Source of the DNA: an uncultured Bacteroidales bacterium | GTDB lineage: Bacteria > Bacteroidota > Bacteroidia > Bacteroidales > UBA932 | Length of the DNA stretch: 64,000 nucleotides | Reading direction: 5' to 3' | Assembly: GCA_947167015.1 (NCBI GenBank) | Contig: CAMVGM010000003.1 | Location: forward strand, 1-64,000 | Shown here: positions 9,017 to 18,517 of the stretch, piece by piece | Layout of the letters: the number at the start of each line of letters is the position of its first letter | How positions within the stretch are numbered: position 1 is the first letter of the stretch | The notes under the pieces: generated by a model | What the model saw: the letters and a program-made list of their open reading frames with translations, nothing else | Told to the model about the DNA's origin: nothing | The model's database searches: none | Made by a program: the position numbers and the translations under genes

Positions 9017-12000
9017 ATGCAAAGCAAAGGTGCTATCAGAATCGTCACGATCTGCCTCCTGCTCGCCTGCCTCTGGCAGCTGTCCTTCACCGCGGTGACG
9101 GCCATCCACAACCGGAAGGCCGAGAAGCGCGCTGAACAGATTGCCCAGGCCGCGAACCTGGGCGCCATCGCCGAGGCGGACCGTGCTTTCTATCTCGATT
9201 CCATCCGGAAGATCGAATCCCGCCGTTATACGGATTCCATCTCCGGCGAGAAAGTTTATTTGGGTTATACTTTCAAGCAGGTCCAGAACCAGGAGATCAA
9301 CCTCGGCCTCGACCTCAAGGGCGGTATGAACGTCATGCTGCAGGTCCAGCTCGAGGATCTGGTGCGCGCCCTGTCCGGCAACAACCAGAGCCCGGAATTC
9401 CAGCGCGCCATCGCCCTCGCCAAGGAGCGCATCGTCAACTCCCAGTCCGACTTCATCACCCTCTTCGCCGAGGCGATGAAGGAGACCGCCCCCGGCACGC
9501 GTCTCGCCCAGATCTTCGGAACCTATGAGATGCGCGACCGCATCAAGCCCGAGTCCACCGACGAACAGGTCGTTTCCGTGATCAAGGAAGAGGCGGAGAG
9601 CGCCGTGGCGAACTCCTTCAACGTCCTGCGCAACCGTATCGACCGCTTCGGCGTCACCCAGCCGTCCATCCAGAAGATCGGCAACACCGGCCGCATCCTC
9701 GTGGAACTCCCCGGCGTGAAGGAACCCGAGCGTGTCCGCAAGCTGCTCCAGGGCACCGCCTCCCTCGAATTCTGGCCGACATTCACCTTCGATGAGATGT
9801 CCGCTTACCTCGACGAGGCCAACAGCCGCCTGGCCGAGCTGCTCGCCGCCAATGCCGCCGACGCGCCCGCCGAGACCGCCCCGGCTTCTGACGACCTCGT
9901 GTCCCGCGAGATCCAGGCCCAGGAGGCCAACTCCGAGGACGCCGGTCTCGAGGCCGCCCGCAAGGCCAACCCGCTGTACGCGATCCTCAGCCCGTCCGGC
10001 ATGCGCGGCAACGCCTGCATCGCTTTCGCCGCTGCCGCCGACACGGCCCAGGTCAACAAGTACCTCCGCATGCCGGAGATCGAGGCCATCTTCCCGGCGG
10101 AATTCCGTCCGATGTGGTCCGTGCAGCCGTCCGAGTACATGCAGAGCGACAACATCTACGAGCTCGTGGCGATCAAGGCCACGTCCCGCGACGGCAAGGC
10201 CCCGCTCGACGGCGGTGTCGTGACCGACGCCCACGTGGACTATGACCAGCGCCGCGGCGGCAACCCGGGCGTTTCCATGACCATGAACGCCGAGGGCGCC
10301 AACACCTGGGCCCGCCTGACCAAGGAGAACATCGGCCGCCAGGTCGCCATCGTGCTCGACGGTACCGTGTACTCCTACCCGACCGTCCAGACCGAGATCA
10401 CCGGAGGTTCCTCCTCCATCACCGGCAACTTCACCATCGAAGAGGCCACCGACCTTACCAACGTCCTCAAGTCCGGTAAGCTGCCCGCCCCCGCCACCAT
10501 CGTGCAGGAGCAGGTCGTCGGTCCGTCCCTCGGTGCCGAGTCCATCCGCGCCGGTCTCATCTCCTTCCTGATCGCGTTCTGCCTCGTCCTCATCTACATG
10601 CTCTTCTTCTACCAGGGAGCGGGCGTGGCGGCCGATATCGCGCTGCTTTCCAACGTCGTGCTCCTCTTCGGCACCCTGTCCGCCTTCGGCGCCGTCCTGA
10701 CGCTGCCGGGTATCGCGGGTCTCGTGCTGACCCTGGGTATGGCCGTGGACGCCAACGTAATCATCTATGAGCGCATCAAGGAAGAGCTCAAGGCCGGCAA
10801 GGGCCTGAGCAAGGCCGTCGCCGACGGTTACAGGAACGCTTACTCCGCCATCATCGACGGCCAGGTGACCACCCTCCTGACGGGTTTGGTGCTGTTCTTC
10901 TTCGGCTCCGGTCCGATCAAGGGCTTCGCGACTACCCTCATCATCGGTATCATCACCTCCGTGTTCACCTCCATCTTCGTCACCCGCCTGATCTTCGAAG
11001 GCCGCATCACGCGCGGCAAGAACATCACGTTCGAGAACAACCTGACGAAGAACTTCCTGAAGAACACGCACATCAACTTCCTGGACGGCCGCAAGTGGTC
11101 CTACATCGTCTCCGGCGCCCTCATCCTCATCGCGCTCGGCTCGATGTTCATCAAGGGCTTCACCTACGGTGTCGACTTCACCGGCGGCCGCACCTACGTG
11201 GTCCGCTTCGACAAGCCCGTGACCGCCGAGGACGTCCGTTCCGCCGTGAACAAGACCTTCAACCTGGCGGATCCCGAGTCCTCCGTCGAGGTCAAGCAGT
11301 TCGGTGGCGACAGCCAGATGAAGATCACGACCTCCTACAAGTTCGAGGACGAGACCTCCACCGTGGACGCCGAGATCGAGCACATGCTCTTCGACTCCCT
11401 GAAGGACTTCTACGTGGAGCCCGTCACCTTCGAGAGCTTCACCTCCACGCTGGAGAACCCGAACGGTATCATCTCCTCCGACAAGGTGGGCGCCTCCATC
11501 GCCAACGACATCAAGCGCAACGCCATCATCTCCATCATCCTCGCCCTCATCGTCATCTTCGCTTACATCGCGATGCGGTTCAAGGGCTGGAACTGGGGTC
11601 TCGGCGGCGTGGTCTCCCTGGCACACACCGCGATCATCATCATCGGCTTCTTCTCCCTGTTCAGCGGCATCCTGCCGTTCAACCTGGACGTGGACCAGAC
11701 CTTCATCGCCGCCATCCTGACGATCATCGGTTACGCCATCAACGACAATGTGGTGATCTTCGACCGTATCCGTGAGAACCTCGCGCTCCACCCGAGCGAC
11801 GACTTCAAGGAGACGGTCAACAAGTCCCTCAACGCGACCCTGACCCGTACGGTCAACACCTCGGTCTCGACCCTCCTCCCGATGCTCGCGATCGCGATCT
11901 TCGGCGGCGAGTCCATCCGCGGTCTGTCCGTCGCGCTCTGCCTCGGCGTGCTCATCGGTACCTACGCTTCCATCATGATCGGTACCCCGATCATGTACGA

Positions 12001-12052
12001 TGCGGAGATCCGCAGCCGCCAGAAGGCCGCCGCGAAGACGAGCAAGAAGTAA
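9017..12052 (+). CDS. secDF: protein translocase subunit SecDF (fused)
   Basis: A 1011-residue RND-type membrane protein that uses the proton gradient to complete Sec-dependent export on the periplasmic side. The SecD half starts with one membrane helix (residues 8-27) and has the conserved GLDLKGG at 97-103, a large periplasmic domain with an Ala/Asp-rich insert around 275-320, then five helices. The SecF half begins near residue 695, with VDFTGG near 719-724 and a second helix bundle. SecD-SecF fusion is usual in Bacteroidetes. It has its own promoter and terminator, so it is a single-gene unit. Confidence 0.97.
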   Translation: MQSKGAIRIVTICLLLACLWQLSFTAVTAIHNRKAEKRAEQIAQAANLGAIAEADRAFYLDSIRKIESRRYTDSISGEKVYLGYTFKQVQNQEINLGLDLKGGMNVMLQVQLEDLVRALSGNNQSPEFQRAIALAKERIVNSQSDFITLFAEAMKETAPGTRLAQIFGTYEMRDRIKPESTDEQVVSVIKEEAESAVANSFNVLRNRIDRFGVTQPSIQKIGNTGRILVELPGVKEPERVRKLLQGTASLEFWPTFTFDEMSAYLDEANSRLAELLAANAADAPAETAPASDDLVSREIQAQEANSEDAGLEAARKANPLYAILSPSGMRGNACIAFAAAADTAQVNKYLRMPEIEAIFPAEFRPMWSVQPSEYMQSDNIYELVAIKATSRDGKAPLDGGVVTDAHVDYDQRRGGNPGVSMTMNAEGANTWARLTKENIGRQVAIVLDGTVYSYPTVQTEITGGSSSITGNFTIEEATDLTNVLKSGKLPAPATIVQEQVVGPSLGAESIRAGLISFLIAFCLVLIYMLFFYQGAGVAADIALLSNVVLLFGTLSAFGAVLTLPGIAGLVLTLGMAVDANVIIYERIKEELKAGKGLSKAVADGYRNAYSAIIDGQVTTLLTGLVLFFFGSGPIKGFATTLIIGIITSVFTSIFVTRLIFEGRITRGKNITFENNLTKNFLKNTHINFLDGRKWSYIVSGALILIALGSMFIKGFTYGVDFTGGRTYVVRFDKPVTAEDVRSAVNKTFNLADPESSVEVKQFGGDSQMKITTSYKFEDETSTVDAEIEHMLFDSLKDFYVEPVTFESFTSTLENPNGIISSDKVGASIANDIKRNAIISIILALIVIFAYIAMRFKGWNWGLGGVVSLAHTAIIIIGFFSLFSGILPFNLDVDQTFIAAILTIIGYAINDNVVIFDRIRENLALHPSDDFKETVNKSLNATLTRTVNTSVSTLLPMLAIAIFGGESIRGLSVALCLGVLIGTYASIMIGTPIMYDAEIRSRQKAAAKTSKK

Positions 12053-12075
12053 TCCCGTCCCGGGATATCCGAAAG

Positions 12076-12110
12076 AGAGACCCGGCCTGTCGAAGGCCGG
12101 GTCTCTTTTT
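12076..12110. terminator. terminator between secDF and dnaE, probably bidirectional
   Basis: A perfect 13-bp stem (12076-12088 with 12094-12106) and a 5-base loop are followed by TTTTT on the plus strand. Read from the minus strand the hairpin is followed by CTTTC, so it may also stop dnaE transcription, whose stop codon is at 12137. Confidence 0.92.
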
Positions 12111-12136
12111 GTCTTTCGGCGCGCCTGCCGGCGGGT

Positions 12137-15100
12137 CTATTTGTGTGAGACGTTGTACATCACCCCCAGCCGCTGGAGGGCCGAGATGAAGGGCTCGTTC
12201 ACGCCGACGGAGAATTTCTTGGAATAGAACTCCAGGTTGTAGCCCGTCGCCTTGTCGTGCAGGTACAGCGACAGGGGTACGCCGCCCTTGTTGGCCTTCA
12301 GGGTCTTGACGAGTTTCGTGCGGAACTCCTGGCTGAGGCGGTCGGATTCCAGCACGATCGTAAATCCGGTGATCAGGTCCTCCCCGAGGTTGCCCAGCAA
12401 GGTGATCTTCTTGATCTTGAAGCCGTAAGGAGCCCGCTTGCCAGCCGCCCGCTCTTCCGGTTTCACGAAATAGCGCGGCGAGATCTCGCCTTCCACGAAG
12501 ATCTGGGCGTGCAGCTGCATGAACGGCAGCTGTTGCTGGTAGTCTTTGCCGAACAGGGCGAATTCGTAGGTTCCGCTATAATCTTCCACCGTCACCCGCG
12601 CGCCCGGCGTGCCGGTGCGCGTGGTGATGGTCTTGACATCCGTGACGATGCCCGCCACAGCAGCCTTGCCCGCCTTGTCAGCCGACTCACAGGCGTCGAT
12701 GCGCTCCTGGAGGCCGGACAGAGCACAGTCCGTAAATGTTTCTATCTCAAAGCGGTAGCGGTCCAGCGGATGGGCGGACAGATACATTCCCACGAACTCC
12801 TTCTCCTGCTGGAGCAGGGCCAGGACGTCCTCTTCCCCGACCATCATCGGCGCCTCCGGCCGGACCGGCTTCAGTTCCTCGGCCTCGCCGAAGAGCGAGG
12901 TGGAAGAATCCAGCTGGTCGTTGCGGTAGAGGCCCGCGTATTTGACGACCTCGTCGATGAACAGTTCCCCGTTCTTGCAGGGCAGGAAATACTGCGAACG
13001 CTTCAGCCCGAAGGAATCCAGCGCGCCCGAATAGACCAAGGTCTCGAGGCTGCGCCGGTTGAGCATCTCGGCGTTCCGCTCCACGAAATCGAAGAGGTCT
13101 CCGAAGGGCCCGTTCGCCGCCCGTTCGGCGATGATGGCCTCCACCACGTTCTCGCCGAAGCCCTTCAGGCCGCCCAGGCCGAAGCGGATGTCGCCGTTCT
13201 TGTTCACGGAGAACTGTGCCGCGGACTCGTTCACGTCCGGGCTGAGCACGTTGATGCCCGCCTTGCGGCAGTCCGCCATGATCTCCTTCATCTCGTCCAT
13301 GTTCGAGATGTTCTGTGTCAGGTTGGAGGCCTGGAATTCGGACGGGTAGTGCGCCTTGATCCACGCGGTCTGGTAACTCACCCAGGCATAGCAGGTGGCG
13401 TGCGACTTGTTGAAGGCGTACTTGGCGAAAGCCTCCCAGTCGGACCAGATCTTCGTCAGGACCGCCTCCGGATGTCCGTTTGCGAGCGCCCCTTTCATGA
13501 AGGATTCCTTGAGGGAGTCCAGCACGGCTTTCTGCTTCTTGCCCATCGCCTTGCGGAGCTTGTCCGCCTTGCCCTTGGAGAAGCCGGCGAGTTTCTGCGA
13601 CAGGCGCATCACCTGCTCCTGATAGACCGTCACGCCGTAGGTTTCCTTCAGCAGGTCTTCCATTTCCGGCAGGTCGTAGCGGATCTTGGACGGGTCATTC
13701 TTGCCCGCCACGAAGTTCGGGATGTAGTCCATCGGGCCCGGACGGTAGAGGGCGTTCATGGCGATCAGGTCCTCGAAACGCTCGGGGTGGAGGCGGATCA
13801 GCCACTCCTTCATGCCGCCGGATTCAAACTGGAAGATGCTCTTGGTGTCGCCCCGGGCGTAGAGTTCGTACACCGCCGGGTCGTCGATGGGGATCTTCTC
13901 GATGTCGATGTCCTTGCCGAAGCGGTTCTTGACCAGGTCCAGCGCCCGCTTGATGATGGAGAGCGTCTTGAGTCCCAAGAAATCCATCTTCAGCATGCCC
14001 ACGTCCTCGATCTTGGTGCCTTCGTACTGGCTCAGCCAGACTTCCTGGCCCGTGGCCTTGTCGGTACCCAGCGAGATGGGGATGTAGTCGGTGAGGTTGC
14101 CGCGGCCGATGATCATCGCACAGGCGTGGACGCCCGTCTGGCGGATGCAGCCTTCCAGCTGCAGGGCGTATTCGAGTACCTCCCGCACCAGCGGGTCCCC
14201 GTTCTCATATTCGTTCTTCAGGGCGGGGACGTATTTGACGCTGTTGGCGAGGGTGGGCTTGTATTCCTTCTCCTCACCGTTTTCGCGCACGATGATCGGG
14301 CGGTCGGGGATGAGCTTGGTCAGGCGGTTGGATTCCGGCAGCGGCAGGTTGGAGATGCGCGCCACGTCCTTGACGGCCAGTTTGGCGGCCATCGTGCCGA
14401 AGGTGATGACGTGCGAGACGTGGTCGGCGCCGTAGCGGTCCTGGACGTACTGGATCACGCGGTAGCGGCCCTCGTCGTCGAAGTCCACGTCGATATCCGG
14501 CATCGAGATGCGCTCCGGGTTAAGGAAACGCTCGAACAGGAGGTCGTAGCGGATCGGGTCGAGGTTGGTGATGCCGAGGCAGTAGGACACGCAGGAACCG
14601 GCCGCAGAGCCACGCCCCGGACCCACCGAAACGCCGTTGCGCCGCCCCCAGTTGATGAAATCCTGGACGATGAGGAAGTAGTCCGGGAAGCCCATGTAGG
14701 AGATGGTCATCAGCTCGAAGTGCAGGCGGTCCCGCTGCTCGTTGCTGAGCGTCTCGCCATAGCGCTGGCGCGCGCCTTCATAGGTCAGATGGCAGAGATA
14801 GGCCACCGAACGGCAGAATTCGTCGCCGCGGTAGTTCTTCACCTCGTGCCCTTCCTTGTCCTTGGAAATCTCGTACTTGCCGTTCTCGATGATGTCGGCG
14901 TATTTCTCCAGCTGTGCGTCGATGTCCGCGAGGAAGTCCGCCGGCAGCTCGAACTTCGGCAGCACGTGGCCGCGGTCGATCTCGAAGCGCTCCACCTTAT
15001 CCAGCACCTCGAGGGTGTTAGCGAGCGCCTCCGGGTGTTCCGGGAACAGGGCCGCCATCTCCTCCTCGCTCTTCAGATACTCCTGCTGCGTGTAGCGCAG

Positions 15101-15832
15101 GCGCTTGGGATCATCCACCATCGCATTGGTGGTCAAGCAGATAAGCCGGTCGTGCGCGGGGCCGTCCTCCTTGCGGACGAAGTGCACGTCGTTGGTTGCG
15201 ACCACCTTCACGCCGTGTTTGACGGCAAGTTCGAAGATGCGGGTGGTGTATTCCTTCTGGCGCTCGTACAGCTCGGTCGTCATGCCGGGGACCTCGGTCT
15301 TGTGGAGCATCACCTCCAGGTAGTAGTCTTCCCCGAAGACGCGCTTGTGCCATTCGATGGCGCGGTCCACACCTTCCGCATCGCCAGCCAGGATCCCGCG
15401 CGGGACCTCTCCCGCCATGCAGGCGGAGCAGCAGATGAGCCCCTCGTGGTACTTTTCCAGCACCTCGTGGCTCACGCGCGGCTTGTAGTACATGCCCTCG
15501 ATGTGCCCGGTGGAGACGATCTTCATCAGGTTCCGGTAGCCCGTATAGTTCTTGGCGAGCAGGATGAGGTGGTAGTACTTCTTGTGCTCGTTGTCCTTCA
15601 GGCGGTGGTCGTAGTGCTGCGTGACGTAGATCTCGCAGCCGAGAATGGGCTTTACGCCGGCGTGCTTCTTCGCCACGTCGCAGAAGTCCTTCACGCCGTA
15701 CATGTTGCCGTGGTCGGTGATCGCCAGGCCCGGCATCCCCAGTTCTTCCGCGCGGCGGAAGAGCTTCTCGATGTCGCTCATCCCGTCGAGGATGGAGTAT
15801 TGGGTATGGACGTGCAGGTGTACGAAGGACAT
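12137..15832 (-). CDS. dnaE: DNA polymerase III alpha subunit
   Basis: The 1231-residue replicative polymerase. Residues 3-10 (FVHLHVHT) open the PHP domain with its metal-binding His residues. The catalytic palm contains PDIDVDF near residues 444-450, and the GRGSAAGSCVSYCLG block precedes it. The tail has the helix-hairpin-helix and an OB fold (AGIVTDVKTITTRTG) near residue 1060. This is the DnaE1 type, not PolC (no embedded exonuclease). The start is fixed by the PHP motif and lies only seven bases after a -7 promoter box, so the mRNA leader must be very short. Confidence 0.97.
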   Translation of the reverse strand: MSFVHLHVHTQYSILDGMSDIEKLFRRAEELGMPGLAITDHGNMYGVKDFCDVAKKHAGVKPILGCEIYVTQHYDHRLKDNEHKKYYHLILLAKNYTGYRNLMKIVSTGHIEGMYYKPRVSHEVLEKYHEGLICCSACMAGEVPRGILAGDAEGVDRAIEWHKRVFGEDYYLEVMLHKTEVPGMTTELYERQKEYTTRIFELAVKHGVKVVATNDVHFVRKEDGPAHDRLICLTTNAMVDDPKRLRYTQQEYLKSEEEMAALFPEHPEALANTLEVLDKVERFEIDRGHVLPKFELPADFLADIDAQLEKYADIIENGKYEISKDKEGHEVKNYRGDEFCRSVAYLCHLTYEGARQRYGETLSNEQRDRLHFELMTISYMGFPDYFLIVQDFINWGRRNGVSVGPGRGSAAGSCVSYCLGITNLDPIRYDLLFERFLNPERISMPDIDVDFDDEGRYRVIQYVQDRYGADHVSHVITFGTMAAKLAVKDVARISNLPLPESNRLTKLIPDRPIIVRENGEEKEYKPTLANSVKYVPALKNEYENGDPLVREVLEYALQLEGCIRQTGVHACAMIIGRGNLTDYIPISLGTDKATGQEVWLSQYEGTKIEDVGMLKMDFLGLKTLSIIKRALDLVKNRFGKDIDIEKIPIDDPAVYELYARGDTKSIFQFESGGMKEWLIRLHPERFEDLIAMNALYRPGPMDYIPNFVAGKNDPSKIRYDLPEMEDLLKETYGVTVYQEQVMRLSQKLAGFSKGKADKLRKAMGKKQKAVLDSLKESFMKGALANGHPEAVLTKIWSDWEAFAKYAFNKSHATCYAWVSYQTAWIKAHYPSEFQASNLTQNISNMDEMKEIMADCRKAGINVLSPDVNESAAQFSVNKNGDIRFGLGGLKGFGENVVEAIIAERAANGPFGDLFDFVERNAEMLNRRSLETLVYSGALDSFGLKRSQYFLPCKNGELFIDEVVKYAGLYRNDQLDSSTSLFGEAEELKPVRPEAPMMVGEEDVLALLQQEKEFVGMYLSAHPLDRYRFEIETFTDCALSGLQERIDACESADKAGKAAVAGIVTDVKTITTRTGTPGARVTVEDYSGTYEFALFGKDYQQQLPFMQLHAQIFVEGEISPRYFVKPEERAAGKRAPYGFKIKKITLLGNLGEDLITGFTIVLESDRLSQEFRTKLVKTLKANKGGVPLSLYLHDKATGYNLEFYSKKFSVGVNEPFISALQRLGVMYNVSHK

Positions 15833-15839
15833 GGTTGTA

Positions 15840-15847
15840 CAAAGATA
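15840..15847 (-). promoter_or_regulatory. dnaE: -7 box TATCTTTG of dnaE
   Basis: On the minus strand TATCTTTG ends seven bases before the dnaE ATG at 15832. No good -33 TTTG is seen at normal spacing, because that region is occupied by the terminator hairpin of the upstream gene. If used, transcription would start at or within a few bases of the ATG. Confidence 0.55.
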
Positions 15848-15850
15848 CAG

Positions 15851-15881
15851 AAAAACACCCGACCTTCAGCGGGTCGGGTGT
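15851..15881 (-). terminator. terminator of the LytTR gene, containing its stop codon
   Basis: On the minus strand a perfect 10-bp stem (15881-15872 with 15864-15855) is followed by a run of T (complement of 15851-15855). The stop codon of the LytTR gene (15868-15866) lies in the hairpin loop, so the last codons form the first arm of the terminator. Confidence 0.85.
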
Positions 15882-16630
15882 CCGATTGTTGATAAAAAAT
15901 CTTTGATTCCGCGACTGTACACATCGCCGACGGGAATGTGGGTCCCGTCGTCCAGGACAACCCCTTCGCGACCGGCTTCCCGTATCCGCGAAAGGTTGAT
16001 GATATAAGACCGGTGCACGCGCAGGAAGCGCCCGGCGGGGAGTTTTTCCTGCAGGTTCTTGAGCCGTTCCAGGACGATCAGGGGCTCCGGCTCGCCGTCG
16101 CGCCAGATCTTGACATATTCGCTCATCCCCTCGACATAGCGGATCTGTTCCGTCCCGACAAGCACGTCCCTGCCCTCGGACCGGAAGGTCATCGTATCCT
16201 CCAGGGGAACGGCAAACCGGACCTGCTCGTCCCGCTGCCGGATTTCGCTTTCCAGCTCGCGGATCCGGGCGGCCGAGCGCGATGCCCGGAACACGTAAAT
16301 GATGCCGATGTTCGCCGCCAGCATCAGCACGCCCGACAGGATTTCCAGCCACTCCGGCCGCAGCGGCCCCCTGCCATCCGGACCGCCGGGTCCCGGCGGA
16401 GGAGGGGGTGGTCCCCAGGAAGCATCCGGGGGAGGAAATCCGTCTTCCGGCGGCGCGGGCGGCGGCATTTCCGGTCCGGGGCCGCCGTGCGCCAGCAGCA
16501 CATACGCCACGAACGCCGCCAGCAGGACGATCGTCACGGCAGCATACACCCTCGGCTTGTTCTTGCGAACCAGCCAGGGTGCTGCCAGGAACGTATGCAG
16601 CAGGAGCAGAAGCAGGAAAGCGATGATCAT
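15866..16630 (-). CDS. membrane-anchored LytTR-domain transcriptional regulator
   Basis: A 254-residue protein. Hydrophobic helices at about 1-19 and 28-47 are followed by a Pro/Gly-rich loop (49-92, with a run of six Pro), a third helix (95-116), a charged coiled-coil linker (117-140) and a LytTR DNA-binding domain (145-250). The domain signature RFLRVHRSYIINL is present at 201-213. There is no receiver or kinase domain, so the membrane part is the likely sensor, with the low-complexity loop predicted outside the membrane. It is divergent from the beta-helix lipoprotein gene at 16760 with 129 bases between them, making that gene a likely target. Confidence 0.88.
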   Translation of the reverse strand: MIIAFLLLLLLHTFLAAPWLVRKNKPRVYAAVTIVLLAAFVAYVLLAHGGPGPEMPPPAPPEDGFPPPDASWGPPPPPPGPGGPDGRGPLRPEWLEILSGVLMLAANIGIIYVFRASRSAARIRELESEIRQRDEQVRFAVPLEDTMTFRSEGRDVLVGTEQIRYVEGMSEYVKIWRDGEPEPLIVLERLKNLQEKLPAGRFLRVHRSYIINLSRIREAGREGVVLDDGTHIPVGDVYSRGIKDFLSTIGHPTR

Positions 16631-16635
16631 TTATG

Positions 16636-16643
16636 CAAAAATA
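16636..16643 (-). promoter_or_regulatory. possible -7 box TATTTTTG of the LytTR gene
   Basis: TATTTTTG on the minus strand matches TAnnTTTG and ends five bases before the ATG at 16630. No -33 match was found. Use of this box would give a nearly leaderless transcript. Confidence 0.4.
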
Positions 16644-16759
16644 CGCATTTTCGGCAGACCCCCTCCTTCCGTTTCGCTGAAATATTCCGCCCGTTCGCTG
16701 AATCGCGTGGAAAACGGCAGATTATTTGTGTTTCGGAGCGTCGTTACTAAAACCGCAAT

Positions 16760-18517
16760 ATGATGAAAACCCGAATCAACCTTCTTCAATTGCCGCTGCT
16801 GCTGCTTCTGGCCAGCGCCTGCAGCGATGACGATCCCCTCTCGCCCTTCGGGCCGGAGGGCGGCTTCCCGGGCGGTTTCTCCGGCACGGGGGCCACGACC
16901 ACACCTGTCGATCCGGTAACCCCGGACACCACCGTCAAAGACAATTTCGTCCTCGAAGACAGCGAAGACGACATTGCCAACACTACCTTCACCCGCACGA
17001 TTTCCATTGTCTTCGGCAGCGCGGGCGCCACCGTGACCGGAGATGAAAAAGGCCTCGTTTCCGTGTCCGGAAACGACGTGACCGTCAACAGTACCGGCAG
17101 CGGGGAAACCATCCGTTACGAGCTCTCAGGGGCCGCTTCCGACGGATTCCTGAAGATTTACGGCGACAAGAAACAAGCCCTCGTGCTCAAGGGACTGGAC
17201 CTGACCAACCCCGACGGCGCCGCCATCAACAACCAGAACAAGAAGCGCACGTTCGTCGTGCTGGAAGGCGCCAACAAGCTCGCAGACGGCAAGAAATACG
17301 CCGACACCCCGGAAGGAGAGGACGAAAAAGCGGCTCTCTTCAGCGAAGCGCAGCTGGTCTTCAGCGGCTCCGGTTCGCTGGAAGTCAATGCCACGGGCAA
17401 GGCCGGCATCACATCGGATGACTACGTGCGCGTGCTGGCGGGTCCGACCCTGACGGTCTCTTCGACCGGCGGGCATGGCCTCCGCGGCAAAGACGCCGTC
17501 GTGCTGACCGGCGGCACGCTGGACATCACGGTCAGCAAAAAGGGCAAGAAGGCCGTCTCGTCCGACGGTACGGTGCGCATCGACGGCGGACAGGCCCGCC
17601 TGACAGTCTCCGGCGGCGTGGACGATTCCGACCTGACCGACCTGTCCTCTTCGTCCGGCATCAAGGCCGACTCCACCTTCGTGATGACCGGCGGCTCGCT
17701 CAGCATCTCGAACAGCGGCCAGGGCGGGAAAGGCATCAGCGGTGACGGAGATGCCCTGATTTCCGGCGGCACCGTGGAAATCTCCGTCACGGGCACCAAC
17801 TACGAGGTCACGGGGGCGGACGCCGTCGGCCTGGAAGACACGACATCCTCCGCCAAGGGCATCAAGTTCGACGGCAAACTCGTCGTCACGGGCGGGACCG
17901 TCCGGGTGTCTGCCAAAAACCACGAAGCCATTGAGTCCAAGGGAGATATGGTCATCACGGGAGGAGAGGTCTATGGCAATTCTTCCGACGACGCCATCAA
18001 CGCGGGCGGCAACCTGATCGTGAACGGCGGCCGGGTCTGCGCCTGGTCCACGGGCAACGACGGCATCGACGCCAACGGGAACTGCTACATCCAGGGCGGC
18101 ATCGTCTATGCCGTCGGATCCGGCACGCCCGAGGTCGCCATCGACGCCAACACCGAAGGGGGATTCAAACTGTATGTCATCGGCGGGACGCTCGTCGCCG
18201 TCGGCGGCCTGGAAAACGGCGCGAACCTCTCCCAGGCCTGCTATCAGGCCACTTGGAGCCAGAGTACCTGGTATGCCCTCTACGCGGACGACAAGCCCGT
18301 CTTCGCGTTCAAGACGCCGGAGCGCGGCGGCAATTCCCTGGTCGTTTCCACCTCCGGGACGCCGGCCCTGAAGTCCGGCGTGTCCGTCAGCGGCGGGACG
18401 TCCCTGTTCGACGGCCAGGGCGCCGTGGACGGCAGCGTGTCCGGCGGCAGCGCCGTCTCCCTGTCTGCCTACAGCGGCGGCATGGGCGGACCCGGCGGCG
18501 GCCCCAGGGGTTGGTAG
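16760..18517 (+). CDS. surface lipoprotein with Cthe_2159-like carbohydrate-binding beta-helix domain
   Basis: A 585-residue lipoprotein (lipobox ASAC, Cys21) with a Gly/Thr/Pro-rich linker to about residue 65. The rest is a right-handed beta-helix built of short repeats such as VVLTGGTLDITVS, LVVTGGTVRVSA, MVITGGEVYGNS and LIVNGGRVCAWS. The repeat style, KGIKFDGKLVVTGG and DDAINAGGNL blocks match the Cthe_2159 (DUF4353) family, whose founding member binds acidic polysaccharide such as polygalacturonate. The tail is Gly-rich (GGMGGPGGGPRGW). The gene diverges from a membrane LytTR regulator. Ligand in this organism is unknown. Confidence 0.85.
   Translation: MMKTRINLLQLPLLLLLASACSDDDPLSPFGPEGGFPGGFSGTGATTTPVDPVTPDTTVKDNFVLEDSEDDIANTTFTRTISIVFGSAGATVTGDEKGLVSVSGNDVTVNSTGSGETIRYELSGAASDGFLKIYGDKKQALVLKGLDLTNPDGAAINNQNKKRTFVVLEGANKLADGKKYADTPEGEDEKAALFSEAQLVFSGSGSLEVNATGKAGITSDDYVRVLAGPTLTVSSTGGHGLRGKDAVVLTGGTLDITVSKKGKKAVSSDGTVRIDGGQARLTVSGGVDDSDLTDLSSSSGIKADSTFVMTGGSLSISNSGQGGKGISGDGDALISGGTVEISVTGTNYEVTGADAVGLEDTTSSAKGIKFDGKLVVTGGTVRVSAKNHEAIESKGDMVITGGEVYGNSSDDAINAGGNLIVNGGRVCAWSTGNDGIDANGNCYIQGGIVYAVGSGTPEVAIDANTEGGFKLYVIGGTLVAVGGLENGANLSQACYQATWSQSTWYALYADDKPVFAFKTPERGGNSLVVSTSGTPALKSGVSVSGGTSLFDGQGAVDGSVSGGSAVSLSAYSGGMGGPGGGPRGW

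Noticed and set aside
8927-11791. A 954-codon open frame antisense to secDF
   Set aside because: Rich in His, Val, Gly and Asp with no recognisable domain; it mirrors the codon bias of a GC-rich gene on the other strand.
12257-15892. A 1211-codon open frame antisense to dnaE
   Set aside because: The minus-strand frame is an unmistakable DNA polymerase III alpha; the antisense product has no family features.
17460-18120. Possible tandem DNA repeats in the beta-helix lipoprotein gene
   Set aside because: The repetition is at the protein level (TGGT/TGGS turns of a beta-helix); the DNA is not a recent tandem duplication or CRISPR-like array.
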